Source: Rhodospirillaceae bacterium
Lineage (GTDB): Bacteria; Pseudomonadota; Alphaproteobacteria; DSM-16000; Inquilinaceae
NCBI GenBank assembly: GCA_020638575.1
Contig: JACKIH010000003.1
Coordinates: 2,275,501 to 2,339,500 of the forward strand
Direction: 5' to 3'
DNA length: 64,000 nucleotides
Shown in pieces: positions 35,571 to 44,432 of the stretch. The notes under the pieces are model-generated. The model searched no databases. It was not told the DNA's origin and saw nothing but the letters and a program-made list of their open reading frames with translations. Each line of letters starts with the position of its first letter. Within the stretch, counting starts at the first letter, position 1. The translations under genes were made by a program, and so were the position numbers.

Positions 35571-36800
35571 ATGAGAAGACTCACCGCACTTCTGCTGGCC
35601 TCCACCGCCGTCGCCATGGCGGCGCCGGCCCAGGCCGAACCCCTGAGAATCGGGATCATCGAGAGCCTGTCTGGCTCGCAGACCTCGACCGGCCGGCTCT
35701 ATTCCGCCGCCGTGCAATACGGTGTGGACATCATCAACGCGGCCGGCGGGTTCAACGGCGAGCCCATCGAGGTCATCGAGTACGACAATGCCGGCGGCAG
35801 CACCGGCGCGGCGGACGAGTTCCGCCAGGCGGTGGCGGACGGCATCCACATCGTCTTCCAGGGGGCGTCCTCGGCCGTCGCCGGCCAGATCACCGAAGAC
35901 GTGCGCCGGCACAATATCCGCAATCCCGGCGACGAGGTCATGTACATCAACCTCGGGGCCGAGGCGATGTCGCTGACCGGCGACCAGTGCCACTTCTACC
36001 ACTTCCGCTATGCCACCACCGCGCCGATGCGGGTGAACGCCCTGGTGAACGCCATGGCCGCCGCGGGCGAGCTGGGCACGCGGGTGTTCTCCATCAACCA
36101 GAACTACTCCTGGGGCCAGGACATGCAGACGGCCATCGAGGACGCTGCGGCAGCCGGCGGCTACGAGGTGGTCGAGGCGGTCCTGCACGACGTCAATTCG
36201 ATCCAGGACTTTGCCCCCTACGTGGCGCGCATCAACGCCGCCGACCCCGATACCGTGATCACCGGCAACTGGTCGAACGACCTGCTGCTGTTGATGCGGG
36301 CGGCCAGCGAGGCCGGGCTGGACGTGCGCTTCGGCACGACCTTCCTCGACCAGCCGGGCAACATCGCCAATGCCGGCGACACCGCCATCGGCCACTACCT
36401 GGCCAACAACTACGTGCCCGACGCCGGTCCCGCGGAGTTCAACGACGCCTACCGCGACGCGGTCGGCCACTATCCGATCTTCGTGGAACCGCCGACCATC
36501 TTCGCGGTGGGCGCGTTGGCAGAGGCCCTTGAACAGGTCGACTTCGGCGGCGGCGACATCGACGTCTCCGCCATCGCCCTGGCGCTGGAGGCCGTGGTCT
36601 ACGAAAGCCCGGTCGGGCCGATCACGGTACGCGCCGAGGATCACCAGACGATCCGCCCGGTGGTGGTGTCCCATGTGGTCCGGGGTGCCGCGTATCCCGT
36701 CGACGACACCGATCTCGGCTTCGAAGTCGTGGGTGTGGTTTCCGGCGAGGATGCCATCTATCCCGTGCAGGACTCCTGCGAGATGGAACGCCCGGACTGA
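35571..36800 (+). CDS. Branched-chain amino acid-type ABC transporter substrate-binding protein (LivK-like)
   Basis: This 409-residue protein has a signal peptide (MRRLTALLLASTAVAMAAPA, cleavage near AQA/E). The mature protein follows the type I periplasmic binding fold: LRIGIIESLSGSQTSTGRLY, AGGFNGEPIEVIEYDNAGG, FQGASSAVAGQITEDV and SINQNYSWGQDMQ. It is the first gene of livKHMGF-type genes. Members of this subclass bind amino acids, amides or aromatic acids. The downstream BKACE and thioesterase genes suggest a ligand metabolised through beta-keto acids or CoA esters. Confidence 0.92.
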   Translation: MRRLTALLLASTAVAMAAPAQAEPLRIGIIESLSGSQTSTGRLYSAAVQYGVDIINAAGGFNGEPIEVIEYDNAGGSTGAADEFRQAVADGIHIVFQGASSAVAGQITEDVRRHNIRNPGDEVMYINLGAEAMSLTGDQCHFYHFRYATTAPMRVNALVNAMAAAGELGTRVFSINQNYSWGQDMQTAIEDAAAAGGYEVVEAVLHDVNSIQDFAPYVARINAADPDTVITGNWSNDLLLLMRAASEAGLDVRFGTTFLDQPGNIANAGDTAIGHYLANNYVPDAGPAEFNDAYRDAVGHYPIFVEPPTIFAVGALAEALEQVDFGGGDIDVSAIALALEAVVYESPVGPITVRAEDHQTIRPVVVSHVVRGAAYPVDDTDLGFEVVGVVSGEDAIYPVQDSCEMERPD

Positions 36801-36869
36801 GGCCTCGCGGCCAGGCAACCCGGCCGGCTTGATCTGGCTGGGTTGCCCGACTGCCCGGAGACCCCCGCG

Positions 36870-37811
36870 ATGGAATTCATCATCATTTCCACGCTGAACG
36901 GCGTGATCTACGGCCTGTTGCTGTTCATGGTCTCGGCCGGCCTGACGCTGATCTTCGGCATGATGGGCATCCTCAACTTCGCCCATGCCTCCTTCTACAT
37001 GCTGGGTGCCTATGTCGGGTACACCCTGGCGGCGCTCGTCGATTTCTGGGTCGGCCTGATCGTGGCACCGCTGCTGGTCGGCGCCGTCGGCATCCTGGTG
37101 GAACGCTACATGCTGCGCCGGGTGCACGCCTTCGGGCATGCCCACGAGCTGCTGCTGACCTTCGGCCTGGCGCTCATCTTCGAAGAGCTGATCAAGCTGT
37201 TCTTCGGCGATTTCCCGGTGAACTACCGCATGCCGGACGAGCTGCAGTTTGCCGCCTTCACCGTGTTCGGCACCGATTATCCGTTCTACCGGCTGTTCAT
37301 CGGCGCCGTCGCCGTAATCATGTTCGTCGCCCTCTTCGTCCTGTTGGCACGCACGCGCATTGGCATTGTGGTGCGGGCGGCCGAACGCCTGCCGCGCATG
37401 GCCGAAAGCCTCGGCCACAACATCCCGCTGGTGTTCATGGGCGTGTTCGGGGTGGGTGCGGCGCTCGCCGGGCTGGCCGGTGCGGTCGCCGGTGCCTATT
37501 TCCCCACCAATCCGAACATGGCGCTGGAGCTGGGCGTCATCGTCTTCGTCGTGGTGGTGGTCGGCGGGCTGGGCTCGCTGAAAGGCTCGCTCGTCGCTTC
37601 GCTGATGATCGGGCTGTTCTCGTCCTTCTCCATCGGGCTCGACTGGTCGTTGGCGAGCCTGCTGGGCCTGGTCGGCCTCGGCGACTGGGCGGAGTCGGTG
37701 GGCGGCCTCTTCACCATGACTCTCTCGTCCGTCAGCGGCACCATCCCCTTCCTCCTCATGCTCGTCATCCTGCTGGTGCGTCCGGCCGGGCTGATGGGCG
37801 ACCGCAACTGA
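36870..37811 (+). CDS. Branched-chain amino acid-type ABC permease (LivH-like)
   Basis: This 313-residue integral membrane protein has about 8 helices. LivH hallmarks are STLNGVIYGLLLFMVSAGLTLIFGMMGILNFAHASFYMLGAY (read in parts) at the N-terminus and RLPRMAESLGHNIPLVFMGVFGVGAALAGLAGAVAG, the coupling region, in the middle. It pairs with the LivM-like permease that follows. Spacing of 69 bases from the binding-protein gene and 15 from livM is consistent with one operon. Confidence 0.92.
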   Translation: MEFIIISTLNGVIYGLLLFMVSAGLTLIFGMMGILNFAHASFYMLGAYVGYTLAALVDFWVGLIVAPLLVGAVGILVERYMLRRVHAFGHAHELLLTFGLALIFEELIKLFFGDFPVNYRMPDELQFAAFTVFGTDYPFYRLFIGAVAVIMFVALFVLLARTRIGIVVRAAERLPRMAESLGHNIPLVFMGVFGVGAALAGLAGAVAGAYFPTNPNMALELGVIVFVVVVVGGLGSLKGSLVASLMIGLFSSFSIGLDWSLASLLGLVGLGDWAESVGGLFTMTLSSVSGTIPFLLMLVILLVRPAGLMGDRN

Positions 37812-37826
37812 GGGGGTGCTGATCCC

Positions 37827-39110
37827 GTGAGAACGCCGCTCCTCATCGCCGCCGTGCTGGTGCTGCTCGCCGGCGTGCCGCCCTTCCTCGACCTCGGGCT
37901 GCAGAACGCCCTGGTGAACGTGCTGATCGCCAGCCTGTTCGCGCTCGCCTTCAACCTGCTGGTGGGCCAGGCCGGCCTGCTCTCCTTCGGCCACGCCGCC
38001 TATTTCGGCGTCGGCGCCTTCGCCACCCTGCACCTGATGCGCGTGGTGGAGGACGGATTCGGCTTCCCCACCCCCTTGCTGCCGTTGGCCGGGGCGGCCT
38101 GCGGGCTGGTGGTCGGCGCCATCGCCGGGTTCTTCGCCACCATGCGCTCCGGCGTCTACTTCGCGCTGGTCACGCTGGCGATCGCCGAGCTGTTCCACGC
38201 ACTCGCCCCGCGCTGGCAGGGCCTGTTCGGCGGCGAGGCCGGGCTGTCGTCCATGCGCATGCCGTGGCAGGGCGTCACCTTCGGCTCGACGCTGGAGGTC
38301 TACTACCTGGCGCTGGCCTGGGTGGTGGTCTCCATCTGCCTGCTCTGGGCCTACACCCGCACACCCTTCGGCCGCCTCACCCTGGCGTTGCGCGACAACG
38401 AGCAGCGGGTGCGCTTCCTCGGCTACGACGCGCACGCCACCAAGGTGATCGTGTTCGCCATCTCCGCCATGTTCTCCGGCATCGCCGGGTCGCTGCAGGC
38501 GATGTCCAACGAGGTGGCCAACTACTCCCTGTTCTCCTCCCACGTCTCCGCCCAGGTGGTGCTGCACGCCTTCGTCGGCGGCTCCACGGTGTTCTTCGGG
38601 CCGCTCCTGGGCGCTGCCGTCTTCACCCTGTTCGCCTACCTGATCTCCGACCTCACGCGCTCCTGGCTGCTGTACCAGGGCCTCATCTTCGTCCTGGTCA
38701 TGCTGTATGCGCCCACCGGCATCGGCGGTGTGGTGCAGTACCACGCCCGCCACTGGCAGCGGCTGGACTGGTCGCGGCTGGCCGGCCCCTACGCGCTCGG
38801 CAGCCTGGGCGGCGTGTTGGTGGCGGCTGCCGCGGTGTTCCTCACCGAAACCTTGAGCGTGCTGTTCGACGAGCCCTACGCCGTCGCCCGCCGCGATGCC
38901 GGCGGTGCCTTCCCGCCGTTCGCGGCGTTCGGCACCGGGTGGGATCCCCTCAGCCCGCTGACCTGGCTGCTGCCGCTGGCGCTGTTCGGCGTCGGGCTCT
39001 ACGTGCTGACGCGCGCGCGCCGTGCCATCGGCGAAGAGTGGGAGGCCATCCGCAGTGCCCCCACCGCCGCTGCCGCCGCTGCCGCCGCGGCAAGCCGGGC
39101 GGGGAGCTGA
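37827..39110 (+). CDS. Branched-chain amino acid-type ABC permease (LivM-like)
   Basis: This 427-residue membrane protein has a GTG start. LivM motifs include LFALAFNLLVGQAGLLSFGHAAYFGVGAF (read in parts) near residue 30-60 and AFAISAMFSGIAGSLQA-like VIVFAISAMFSGIAGSLQA in the coupling region. It is about 80-100 residues longer than a usual LivM because of an extra C-terminal segment (FLTETLSVLFDEPYAVARRD, then a final helix) and an alanine-rich tail. It forms the heterodimeric pore with LivH. Confidence 0.9.
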   Translation: MRTPLLIAAVLVLLAGVPPFLDLGLQNALVNVLIASLFALAFNLLVGQAGLLSFGHAAYFGVGAFATLHLMRVVEDGFGFPTPLLPLAGAACGLVVGAIAGFFATMRSGVYFALVTLAIAELFHALAPRWQGLFGGEAGLSSMRMPWQGVTFGSTLEVYYLALAWVVVSICLLWAYTRTPFGRLTLALRDNEQRVRFLGYDAHATKVIVFAISAMFSGIAGSLQAMSNEVANYSLFSSHVSAQVVLHAFVGGSTVFFGPLLGAAVFTLFAYLISDLTRSWLLYQGLIFVLVMLYAPTGIGGVVQYHARHWQRLDWSRLAGPYALGSLGGVLVAAAAVFLTETLSVLFDEPYAVARRDAGGAFPPFAAFGTGWDPLSPLTWLLPLALFGVGLYVLTRARRAIGEEWEAIRSAPTAAAAAAAAASRAGS

Positions 39111-39115
39111 CGGCC

Positions 39116-39877
39116 ATGGACGCACCCACTCCCGCCCTCCAGTTCGTCGGCGTCACCAAGTCTTTCGGGCAGGTGTCGGTGATCCGCGGCGTCACCCTCG
39201 ACGTGCCGGCCGGGGAGCGCCATGCAGTGATCGGCCCCAACGGGGCCGGCAAGTCCACGCTGTTCAACCTGGTCTCCGGCCTGTTCCCGCTGACGGAGGG
39301 CGACATCCGCCTGAAGGGCCGCTCCATCGCCGGCCAGCCGCCCCACCGCATCAACCGCAGCGGCCTGGCGCGCTCGTTCCAGATCACCAACATCTTCCAC
39401 CGCCTCAGCGTGTTCGAGAACCTGCGCATCGGCATGCTGGCGCGCCACGGCATCCGCTACGGGCTGTTCCGCCCGGTCGCCCGCCTGCGCCGCATCAACG
39501 AGGAAACCCGCGAGATCCTCTCGCTGGTGCGCCTGGACGCGCGGGCCGACGACATGGCCGGCGACCTCACCTATTCCGAACAGCGGGCGCTGGAAATCGG
39601 CATGACCCTGACCACCGGGGCCGACGTGATCTTGCTGGACGAGCCCACCGCCGGCATGTCGCGCGATGAAACGGCGCGTGCGGTGGACCTGATCAGAGAC
39701 GTCACCCGGGGCAAGACGCTGCTCATGGTGGAGCACGACATGAGCGTCGTGTTCAGCCTGTGCGACCGCGTGTCGGTGCTGGTCTACGGCGAGATCCTGG
39801 CCACCGATACGCCGCACGCGATCAGCGCCAACCGCGAGGTGCAGCAGGCCTATCTGGGCGAGGAGGCGGCCCCATGA
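39116..39877 (+). CDS. Branched-chain amino acid-type ABC ATPase (LivG-like)
   Basis: This 253-residue protein has Walker A GPNGAGKST, Q-loop RSFQITNIF, Walker B VILLDEPTAGMS and H-loop VEHDMSVVFSLCDRV. The LivG-typical sequence between (LSVFENLRIGMLARHG) and the C-terminal VQQAYLGEE ending support the assignment. The ABC signature is altered to LTYSEQRALEIGM where LSYGEQR is usual. It energises the Liv-type importer with LivF. The stop overlaps livF (ATGA). Confidence 0.92.
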   Translation: MDAPTPALQFVGVTKSFGQVSVIRGVTLDVPAGERHAVIGPNGAGKSTLFNLVSGLFPLTEGDIRLKGRSIAGQPPHRINRSGLARSFQITNIFHRLSVFENLRIGMLARHGIRYGLFRPVARLRRINEETREILSLVRLDARADDMAGDLTYSEQRALEIGMTLTTGADVILLDEPTAGMSRDETARAVDLIRDVTRGKTLLMVEHDMSVVFSLCDRVSVLVYGEILATDTPHAISANREVQQAYLGEEAAP

Positions 39878-40584
39878 GCCTTCTGGAACTCAGCGGCCTA
39901 CACGCCCATTACGGCAAGAGCCACATCCTCCACGGCGTCGACCTGGCGGTGCCGGACGCCACCATCGTCTCCCTGCTCGGGCGCAACGGGTCGGGCCGGT
40001 CGACCACCTTGAAGGCGATCATGGGCCTGGTGCGGCCCTCGGCCGGCTCCGTCCGCCTCGACGGGCGCGATCTCACCGGCCGCCGCCCCTACGACATCTG
40101 CCGCTGCGGCATCGGCTTCGTGCCGGAGGAACGGCTCGTCTTCCCCAACCTGACGGTGGAGGAAAACCTGGTGATGGGCCTGCAGAAGCCGCCCGCCGGC
40201 ACCGCGGCCTGGACCATCGAGGAGATGTACGCCTACTTCCCGCGCCTGAAGGAGCGCAGCACCATCCGCGCCGGCTACCTGTCGGGCGGCGAGCAGCAGA
40301 TGCTCACCATCTGCCGCTCGCTCCTCGGCAACCCGCGGGTGCTGCTGATCGACGAGCCGACGGAGGGCCTGGCGCCGCAGATCGTCGAGGTCGTCATGGA
40401 AGTGATCCTCGACATCGGGCGGCGCGGCATCGCGGTGGTGCTGGTGGAGCAGAAGCTGACCATCGCGCTCAAGGTCGCCGCCCAGGTGATGGTCATGGGC
40501 CACGGCGAAATCGTGTTCACCGGAACGCCCGGGCAATTGGCCGACAACCCCGAAATCCGCCACGCCTGGCTGGAGGTCGCATGA
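39874..40584 (+). CDS. Branched-chain amino acid-type ABC ATPase (LivF-like) with altered Walker A
   Basis: This 236-residue protein has signature LSGGEQQMLTICRSLL, Walker B VLLIDEPTEGLAP and H-loop VLVEQKLTIALKV, all typical of LivF. The Walker A motif reads GRNGSGRST: the universal lysine is arginine (residue 42, codon CGG at 39997-39999) where LivF normally has GRNGAGKTT. This lysine contacts ATP phosphates, and its loss usually cripples hydrolysis. If the read is right, this site may bind but not hydrolyse well, with the LivG site doing the work. Confidence 0.9.
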   Translation: MSLLELSGLHAHYGKSHILHGVDLAVPDATIVSLLGRNGSGRSTTLKAIMGLVRPSAGSVRLDGRDLTGRRPYDICRCGIGFVPEERLVFPNLTVEENLVMGLQKPPAGTAAWTIEEMYAYFPRLKERSTIRAGYLSGGEQQMLTICRSLLGNPRVLLIDEPTEGLAPQIVEVVMEVILDIGRRGIAVVLVEQKLTIALKVAAQVMVMGHGEIVFTGTPGQLADNPEIRHAWLEVA

Positions 40585-40645
40585 CGGCGCCACCCCCGGC
40601 ACAGGCGGCCCGACCCGTGGGCTGCGCGAAGCGAGGACGCGAGTG

Positions 40646-41434
40646 ATGACCCTGTTGGACCGGATGCGCCCACGGCCCCAATTGCGCGTGCTGGTGACCG
40701 CCGGTGGCGCCGGCATCGGTGCCGTCATCGCCCAGGGGTTCCTCGAAGCGGGTGCCAGGGTCCTGATCTGCGACATCGATGCCGCGGCGCTCGCCGCCTT
40801 TGCTGCCGACCATCCCGACGTGCTGACCAGCGAGACCGACGTGTCCGACCCCGCGGCGGTCGACCGGCTGTTCGCGGACGTTACGACGCGCCTCGGCGGG
40901 CTCGACGTGCTGGTCAACAATGCCGGCGTCGCCGGCCCCACCGGCCCGGTGGACCAGCTCGCGGTCGACGAGATCCGCCGCACCTTCGAAGTCGACCTGA
41001 TGGGCCAGTTCCAGGTGGTGCGCCTGGCCGTGCCCATGCTGCGCGCCAGCGGCGACGGGACCATCATCAACATGTCGTCGGTGGCTGGCCGCCTCGGCTA
41101 CCCGCTGCGCACGCCTTACGCCGCGGCCAAATGGGGGGTGGTCGGGTTCACCGCCAGCCTGGCCAAGGAGCTGGGGCCGGACGGCATTCGCGTCAACGCC
41201 ATCCTGCCCGGCGTGGTGCGCGGCCCCCGCATCGAGCGCGTGATCCGCGACCGCGCGGCGGCGGCCGGCGTATCGTACGAGGACATGGAAGCCCAGTACC
41301 TCAAGCTCAGCTCGCTACGCCGCATGGTGGAGCCGGAGGACATCGCCACCATGGCCTTGTTCCTGTGCTCCCCGGCCGGGGCCAACATCTCCGGCCAGGC
41401 GATCAGCGTGTGCGCCAACGTGGAAACCCTGTGA
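40646..41434 (+). CDS. Short-chain dehydrogenase/reductase
   Basis: The protein is 262 residues from ATG 40646; a GTG directly before it (40643) is equally possible. The cofactor motif is LVTAGGAGIGAVIAQGFLEAG (TAGGAGIG instead of TGxxxGIG), with CDIDAAAL after beta-2 suggesting NAD preference. Then come LVNNAGVAGPTGPV, NMSSVAGRLGYP, YAAAKWGVVGFTASLAKELG and the usual C-terminal GQAISVCANVETL. It lies between the Liv transporter and BKACE and probably oxidises a hydroxy acid intermediate to the beta-keto acid used by BKACE. Confidence 0.88.
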   Translation: MTLLDRMRPRPQLRVLVTAGGAGIGAVIAQGFLEAGARVLICDIDAAALAAFAADHPDVLTSETDVSDPAAVDRLFADVTTRLGGLDVLVNNAGVAGPTGPVDQLAVDEIRRTFEVDLMGQFQVVRLAVPMLRASGDGTIINMSSVAGRLGYPLRTPYAAAKWGVVGFTASLAKELGPDGIRVNAILPGVVRGPRIERVIRDRAAAAGVSYEDMEAQYLKLSSLRRMVEPEDIATMALFLCSPAGANISGQAISVCANVETL

Positions 41435-41469
41435 CCTCAGCCCGTCCTAGCCGGAGAAAGACGCGTCCC

Positions 41470-42405
41470 ATGGCCCAGAGCCCCCGCAAGGTCATCATCA
41501 CGTGTGCCGTCACCGGCGGTATCCATACGCCGACCATGTCGCCGCACCTGCCGATCACGCCGAACGAGATCGCCGAGGCGGCCATCGGGGCGGCCGAAGC
41601 GGGTGCCGCCATCATCCACCTGCACGCGCGCAACCCCGAGGATGGCCGGCCCAACCAGTCCCCCGAAGCCTTTGCCGCCTTCCTGCCGCGCATCAAGCAG
41701 TCCACCAACGCGGTGGTGAACCTGACCACCGGCGGCAGCCCGACCATGCTGGCCGAGGAGCGGGTGCAGCCGGCCCTGCGCTTCAAGCCGGAGGTCGCCT
41801 CGCTCAACATGGGGTCGATGAACTTTGCACTCTTCCCCATGCTCAACCGCTACCAGACCTGGAAGCACGACTGGGAACCGGACTACCTGGAAAAGACGCG
41901 GGACGTGGTGTTCCGCAACACCTTCAAGGACATCGAATACATCCTGACCTCGTGCTCAAACAACGGCACCCGCTTCGAGTTCGAGTGCTACGACATCAGC
42001 CACCTCTACAACCTCGCCCATTTCCTCGACCGCGGGCTGGTGAAGCCGCCGCTGTTCGTGCAGTCGGTGTTCGGGATTCTGGGCGGCATCGGCACCCACC
42101 CCGAAGACGTCGTCCACATGCGCCGCACCGCCGACCGGCTGTTCGGCGATGCCTACCGCTGGTCGGTGCTGGGCGCCGGACGCCACCAGATCCCCGTGCT
42201 CACCATGGCCGCGGCCATGGGCGGCAACGTCCGGGTGGGGCTGGAGGATTCGCTGTGGATCGGCCCCGGCCAGTTGGCCGAAAGCAACGCTGCCCAGGTC
42301 ACCCGCATCCGCCAGGTGCTGGAGGGGCTGGGCCTGGCCGTGGCGACGCCCGACGAGGCGCGCGAGATGCTCTCGCTGAAGGGCGGCGACCAGGTCGATT
42401 TCTGA
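41470..42405 (+). CDS. Beta-keto acid cleavage enzyme (BKACE, DUF849 family)
   Basis: This 311-residue protein is a TIM barrel of the DUF849 family. It has ITCAVTGGIHTPTMSPHLPITPNEIA, HLHARNPEDGRP with the zinc-binding H-x-H, FECYDISHLYNL, GILGGIGTHPEDV and GAGRHQIPVLTMAAAMGGNVRVGLEDSLW (read in parts). Known members condense a beta-keto acid with acetyl-CoA to give a CoA ester and acetoacetate; 3-keto-5-aminohexanoate in lysine fermentation is the classic case. Substrate class cannot be decided by eye. Confidence 0.92.
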   Translation: MAQSPRKVIITCAVTGGIHTPTMSPHLPITPNEIAEAAIGAAEAGAAIIHLHARNPEDGRPNQSPEAFAAFLPRIKQSTNAVVNLTTGGSPTMLAEERVQPALRFKPEVASLNMGSMNFALFPMLNRYQTWKHDWEPDYLEKTRDVVFRNTFKDIEYILTSCSNNGTRFEFECYDISHLYNLAHFLDRGLVKPPLFVQSVFGILGGIGTHPEDVVHMRRTADRLFGDAYRWSVLGAGRHQIPVLTMAAAMGGNVRVGLEDSLWIGPGQLAESNAAQVTRIRQVLEGLGLAVATPDEAREMLSLKGGDQVDF

Positions 42406-42407
42406 GG

Positions 42408-42459
42408 CCCGGTGCCGATAGCCGGTGCCAATGGCCGGTGCCAATGGCCGGTGCAGTTC
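42408..42459. repeat. 13-bp tandem repeat after the BKACE gene
   Basis: Four 13-base units starting just after the stop codon: cccggtgccgata, gccggtgccaatg, gccggtgccaatg and gccggtgcagttc. The middle two are identical. Non-coding in all likelihood. Confidence 0.75.
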
Positions 42460-42540
42460 TGGCTTGCGCCTCGCACACCTGCTGCCGGGTCTCCGCCTAC
42501 CTCACCCTCGTGTTAGAGCATTTCCCGTTCAGTCTGCACC

Positions 42541-42613
42541 GCCCGCTCCCCGCCCGGACGCCCAACCCATTGGAGAATATTGGGTGGCCGGGCGGGGGTG
42601 CGGGCCGAAACCG
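42541..42613. repeat. REP-like palindromic repeat, copy 1
   Basis: It begins GCCCGCTCCCCGCCCGG, has CCCAA...TTGGGTGGCC in the centre and ends CGGGCGGGGGTGCGGGCC then GAAACCG. It is closely related to copies at 53835-53906 and 60047-60120. The left inner arm here (gacgcccaa) is diverged from the GGCCACCCAA of the other copies. Confidence 0.75.
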
Positions 42614-42669
42614 CCCCAATGCGGTGAAAACCGCGCTACCTAAGATGGTCCCCGCCGCGGAGCCCGCCG

Positions 42670-43122
42670 ATGCCTGAAGCCGCCAAATCCCAGCGCCCCG
42701 AGCCGCCGACGCTCGACCGGTTCCCCCACCGCACCTACGACAAGCTGCGCTACCGCGACACCGACCGGCAGGGCCACGTCAACAACGCGGTGTTCGCCAC
42801 GCTGCTCGATACCGGGCGGACCGAGCTGTTCTACGACCCCGACCGGCCCTTCGCCGATACCGGCTGCACCTTCGTCACCGCCCGGCTGACCATCGACTTC
42901 CTGGCGGAGATCAACTGGCCCGGACGCGTCGACGTCGGCACGCGCATCGGCAAGATCGGGCGCAGCTCGACCACGGTGGACCAGGCGCTGTTCCAGGACG
43001 GCCGCTGTGTGGCGACCGCCACCGCCATCGTCGTCCAGGTGGGAGCCGACGGCCGCGGGCAGGCGTTTTCGCAGCATGCCATCGACGTGCTCACGAGCTA
43101 CGGCCCCGGCCTTGCGGATTAG
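42670..43122 (+). CDS. Hotdog-fold acyl-CoA thioesterase (YbgC/4HBT type)
   Basis: This 150-residue protein contains the family motif RYRDTDRQGHVNNAVFATLLDTGR; the D-x-D-x-x-GHVNN core contains the catalytic aspartate position of 4-hydroxybenzoyl-CoA thioesterase relatives. RLTIDFLAEINWPGRVDVGTRI and SSTTVDQALFQDG are the expected beta strands. It likely hydrolyses an acyl-CoA. It follows BKACE on the same strand after a 264-base gap holding repeats, so it may belong to the same pathway or be independent. Confidence 0.85.
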   Translation: MPEAAKSQRPEPPTLDRFPHRTYDKLRYRDTDRQGHVNNAVFATLLDTGRTELFYDPDRPFADTGCTFVTARLTIDFLAEINWPGRVDVGTRIGKIGRSSTTVDQALFQDGRCVATATAIVVQVGADGRGQAFSQHAIDVLTSYGPGLAD

Positions 43123-43159
43123 AGCGCTGTCGCGCTTTGCCGTCCCGGTGCCAGCCCGC

Positions 43160-43876
43160 TCAGGGTAGCTTCGACAGGCCCGCCGCCGCGGCCGCCTCGT
43201 ACTCCGATTTGTAGTAGCGGTGGATCCACAGATGGGCCGAGCGGATATCCAGCGCGATGGCCCGCCTGGCCGACGCCCGGTCGCGCCGGGCAATGGCGTC
43301 GATGGCGTCGTTGTGCACCTTGTAGCCGATGTCGAAGATCTTGAAGAACCGGTCGGTGTCGGATCGCAGCATGGCGAGGATCGGCCCGGTGCGCAGCCAC
43401 AGGCTGGAGATGATGTCGAGAAGCTGGGGATAGGCGGCGGCCTTGTAGATCTCGAAATGGAAGGACTGGTTGCCGGACAGCGCGCCCTCCAGGTCGGCCG
43501 ACCGCAGTGCCGCCCGCATGGCGTCGTTGTGGACCTTCAGGCGGTCGATCAGGCGCGGGTCCTTCGACGAACAGGCTTTCTCCGTCGCGAAGCCCTCAAC
43601 CTCGATGCGGATCCGGATGTATTCCTCGTGCACGCTGTCGACATAGGAGGCGACGCGCAGCAGCCGGTCGGAGGACTGCTCCAGCGCCTTTTCCGCCACC
43701 AGCCGCTTTGTCGCCTCGCGCACCGGCATGGGGCTGGTACCGAACGCCTCGGCCAGCCGGCGGATCGAGACCGGCTCGCCCGGCAGGAACTGGCCCTTCA
43801 GCAGAGCCAGGCGGAGGCTCTGGTAGACCCGTTCCTGAACCGTGGAGACATCCACCGGAGCTAGCTCGATGCCCAT
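43160..43876 (-). CDS. GntR family (FCD) transcriptional regulator
   Basis: This 238-residue protein has a winged helix part with SIRRLAEAFGTSPMPVREATKRLVAEKAL, in which MPVREAxKRL is the GntR/FadR-subfamily signature. A helical FCD domain follows (FHFEIYKAAAYPQLLDIISSLWLRTGPIL, KVHNDAIDAIARRD). It converges on the Liv/BKACE unit and is the obvious candidate regulator of it. The region upstream (43877-44146) has two GnGTTAGC words (near 43930 and 43960) but no firm operator. Confidence 0.88.
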   Translation of the reverse strand: MGIELAPVDVSTVQERVYQSLRLALLKGQFLPGEPVSIRRLAEAFGTSPMPVREATKRLVAEKALEQSSDRLLRVASYVDSVHEEYIRIRIEVEGFATEKACSSKDPRLIDRLKVHNDAMRAALRSADLEGALSGNQSFHFEIYKAAAYPQLLDIISSLWLRTGPILAMLRSDTDRFFKIFDIGYKVHNDAIDAIARRDRASARRAIALDIRSAHLWIHRYYKSEYEAAAAAGLSKLP

Positions 43877-44146
43877 GTCCGCTTTCCGAACCGTTCGACG
43901 CAGGACATCCCGAGCCCGGCGCCTCCACGAGAGTTAGCCCGGATTGCCCGCGAGGGTTAGCGCGAATTTCACCGCGCACGACTGGGATAGAGCCCGGCCC
44001 GGCATCCGGACCGCCGTCGCGGCCGCCCCCCTTGCCGGCCGTAGACCGCGGGCGGCTGGACAAACGCGCTCCCCGGTCTCCCCGGCGTCAGCCGTGGCTC
44101 CGGCACAAAACGTCACCCATGGGTTCGGGCTGGACAAGGCGAAACG

Positions 44147-44223
44147 TGGCGGACCCGGCGAGACTCGAACTCACGACCTCTGGCTTCGGAGGCCAGCGCT
44201 CTATCCAACTGAGCTACGGGTCC
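44147..44223 (-). tRNA. tRNA-Arg (anticodon CCG)
   Basis: The minus strand gives a 77-nt cloverleaf with encoded CCA. The 7-bp acceptor GGACCCG/CGGGTCC, D arm GCTCAGTTGGATAGAGC, anticodon stem CTGGC/GCCAG with loop CTCCGAA (anticodon CCG, reading CGG arginine codons), and T arm with TTCGAGTC are all present. CGG is a plausible frequent codon in this GC-rich genome. It is a possible integration site, but no integrase is adjacent. Confidence 0.95.
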
Positions 44224-44432
44224 AGGACGTCTTTGCGTCAGCGGCACCAGCCCACACCCTCGCCCGGCCTCCCAACGACAGCGTGCTTGGGGTGACCGGG
44301 CGGCGGTGTGGGCCGGCCCCGTTCCGCCGTGGGGAGGAACGGTGCTGAAGAGCGCGGCACCCTAGCGCCGGGGCGGCGGATTGCCAAGGCCGATGCGCGC
44401 GGGTGCGGCTGGCGCCGCAGCCAGATCTCGGC

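Noticed and set aside
35391..39125. 1244-codon minus-strand open frame opposite livKHM
   Set aside because: The plus strand carries three recognisable transporter genes; the antisense translation has no domain and biased composition.
44147..44223. Genomic island boundary at tRNA-Arg
   Set aside because: No integrase, no direct repeat of the tRNA 3' end was seen nearby, and flanking genes look ordinary.
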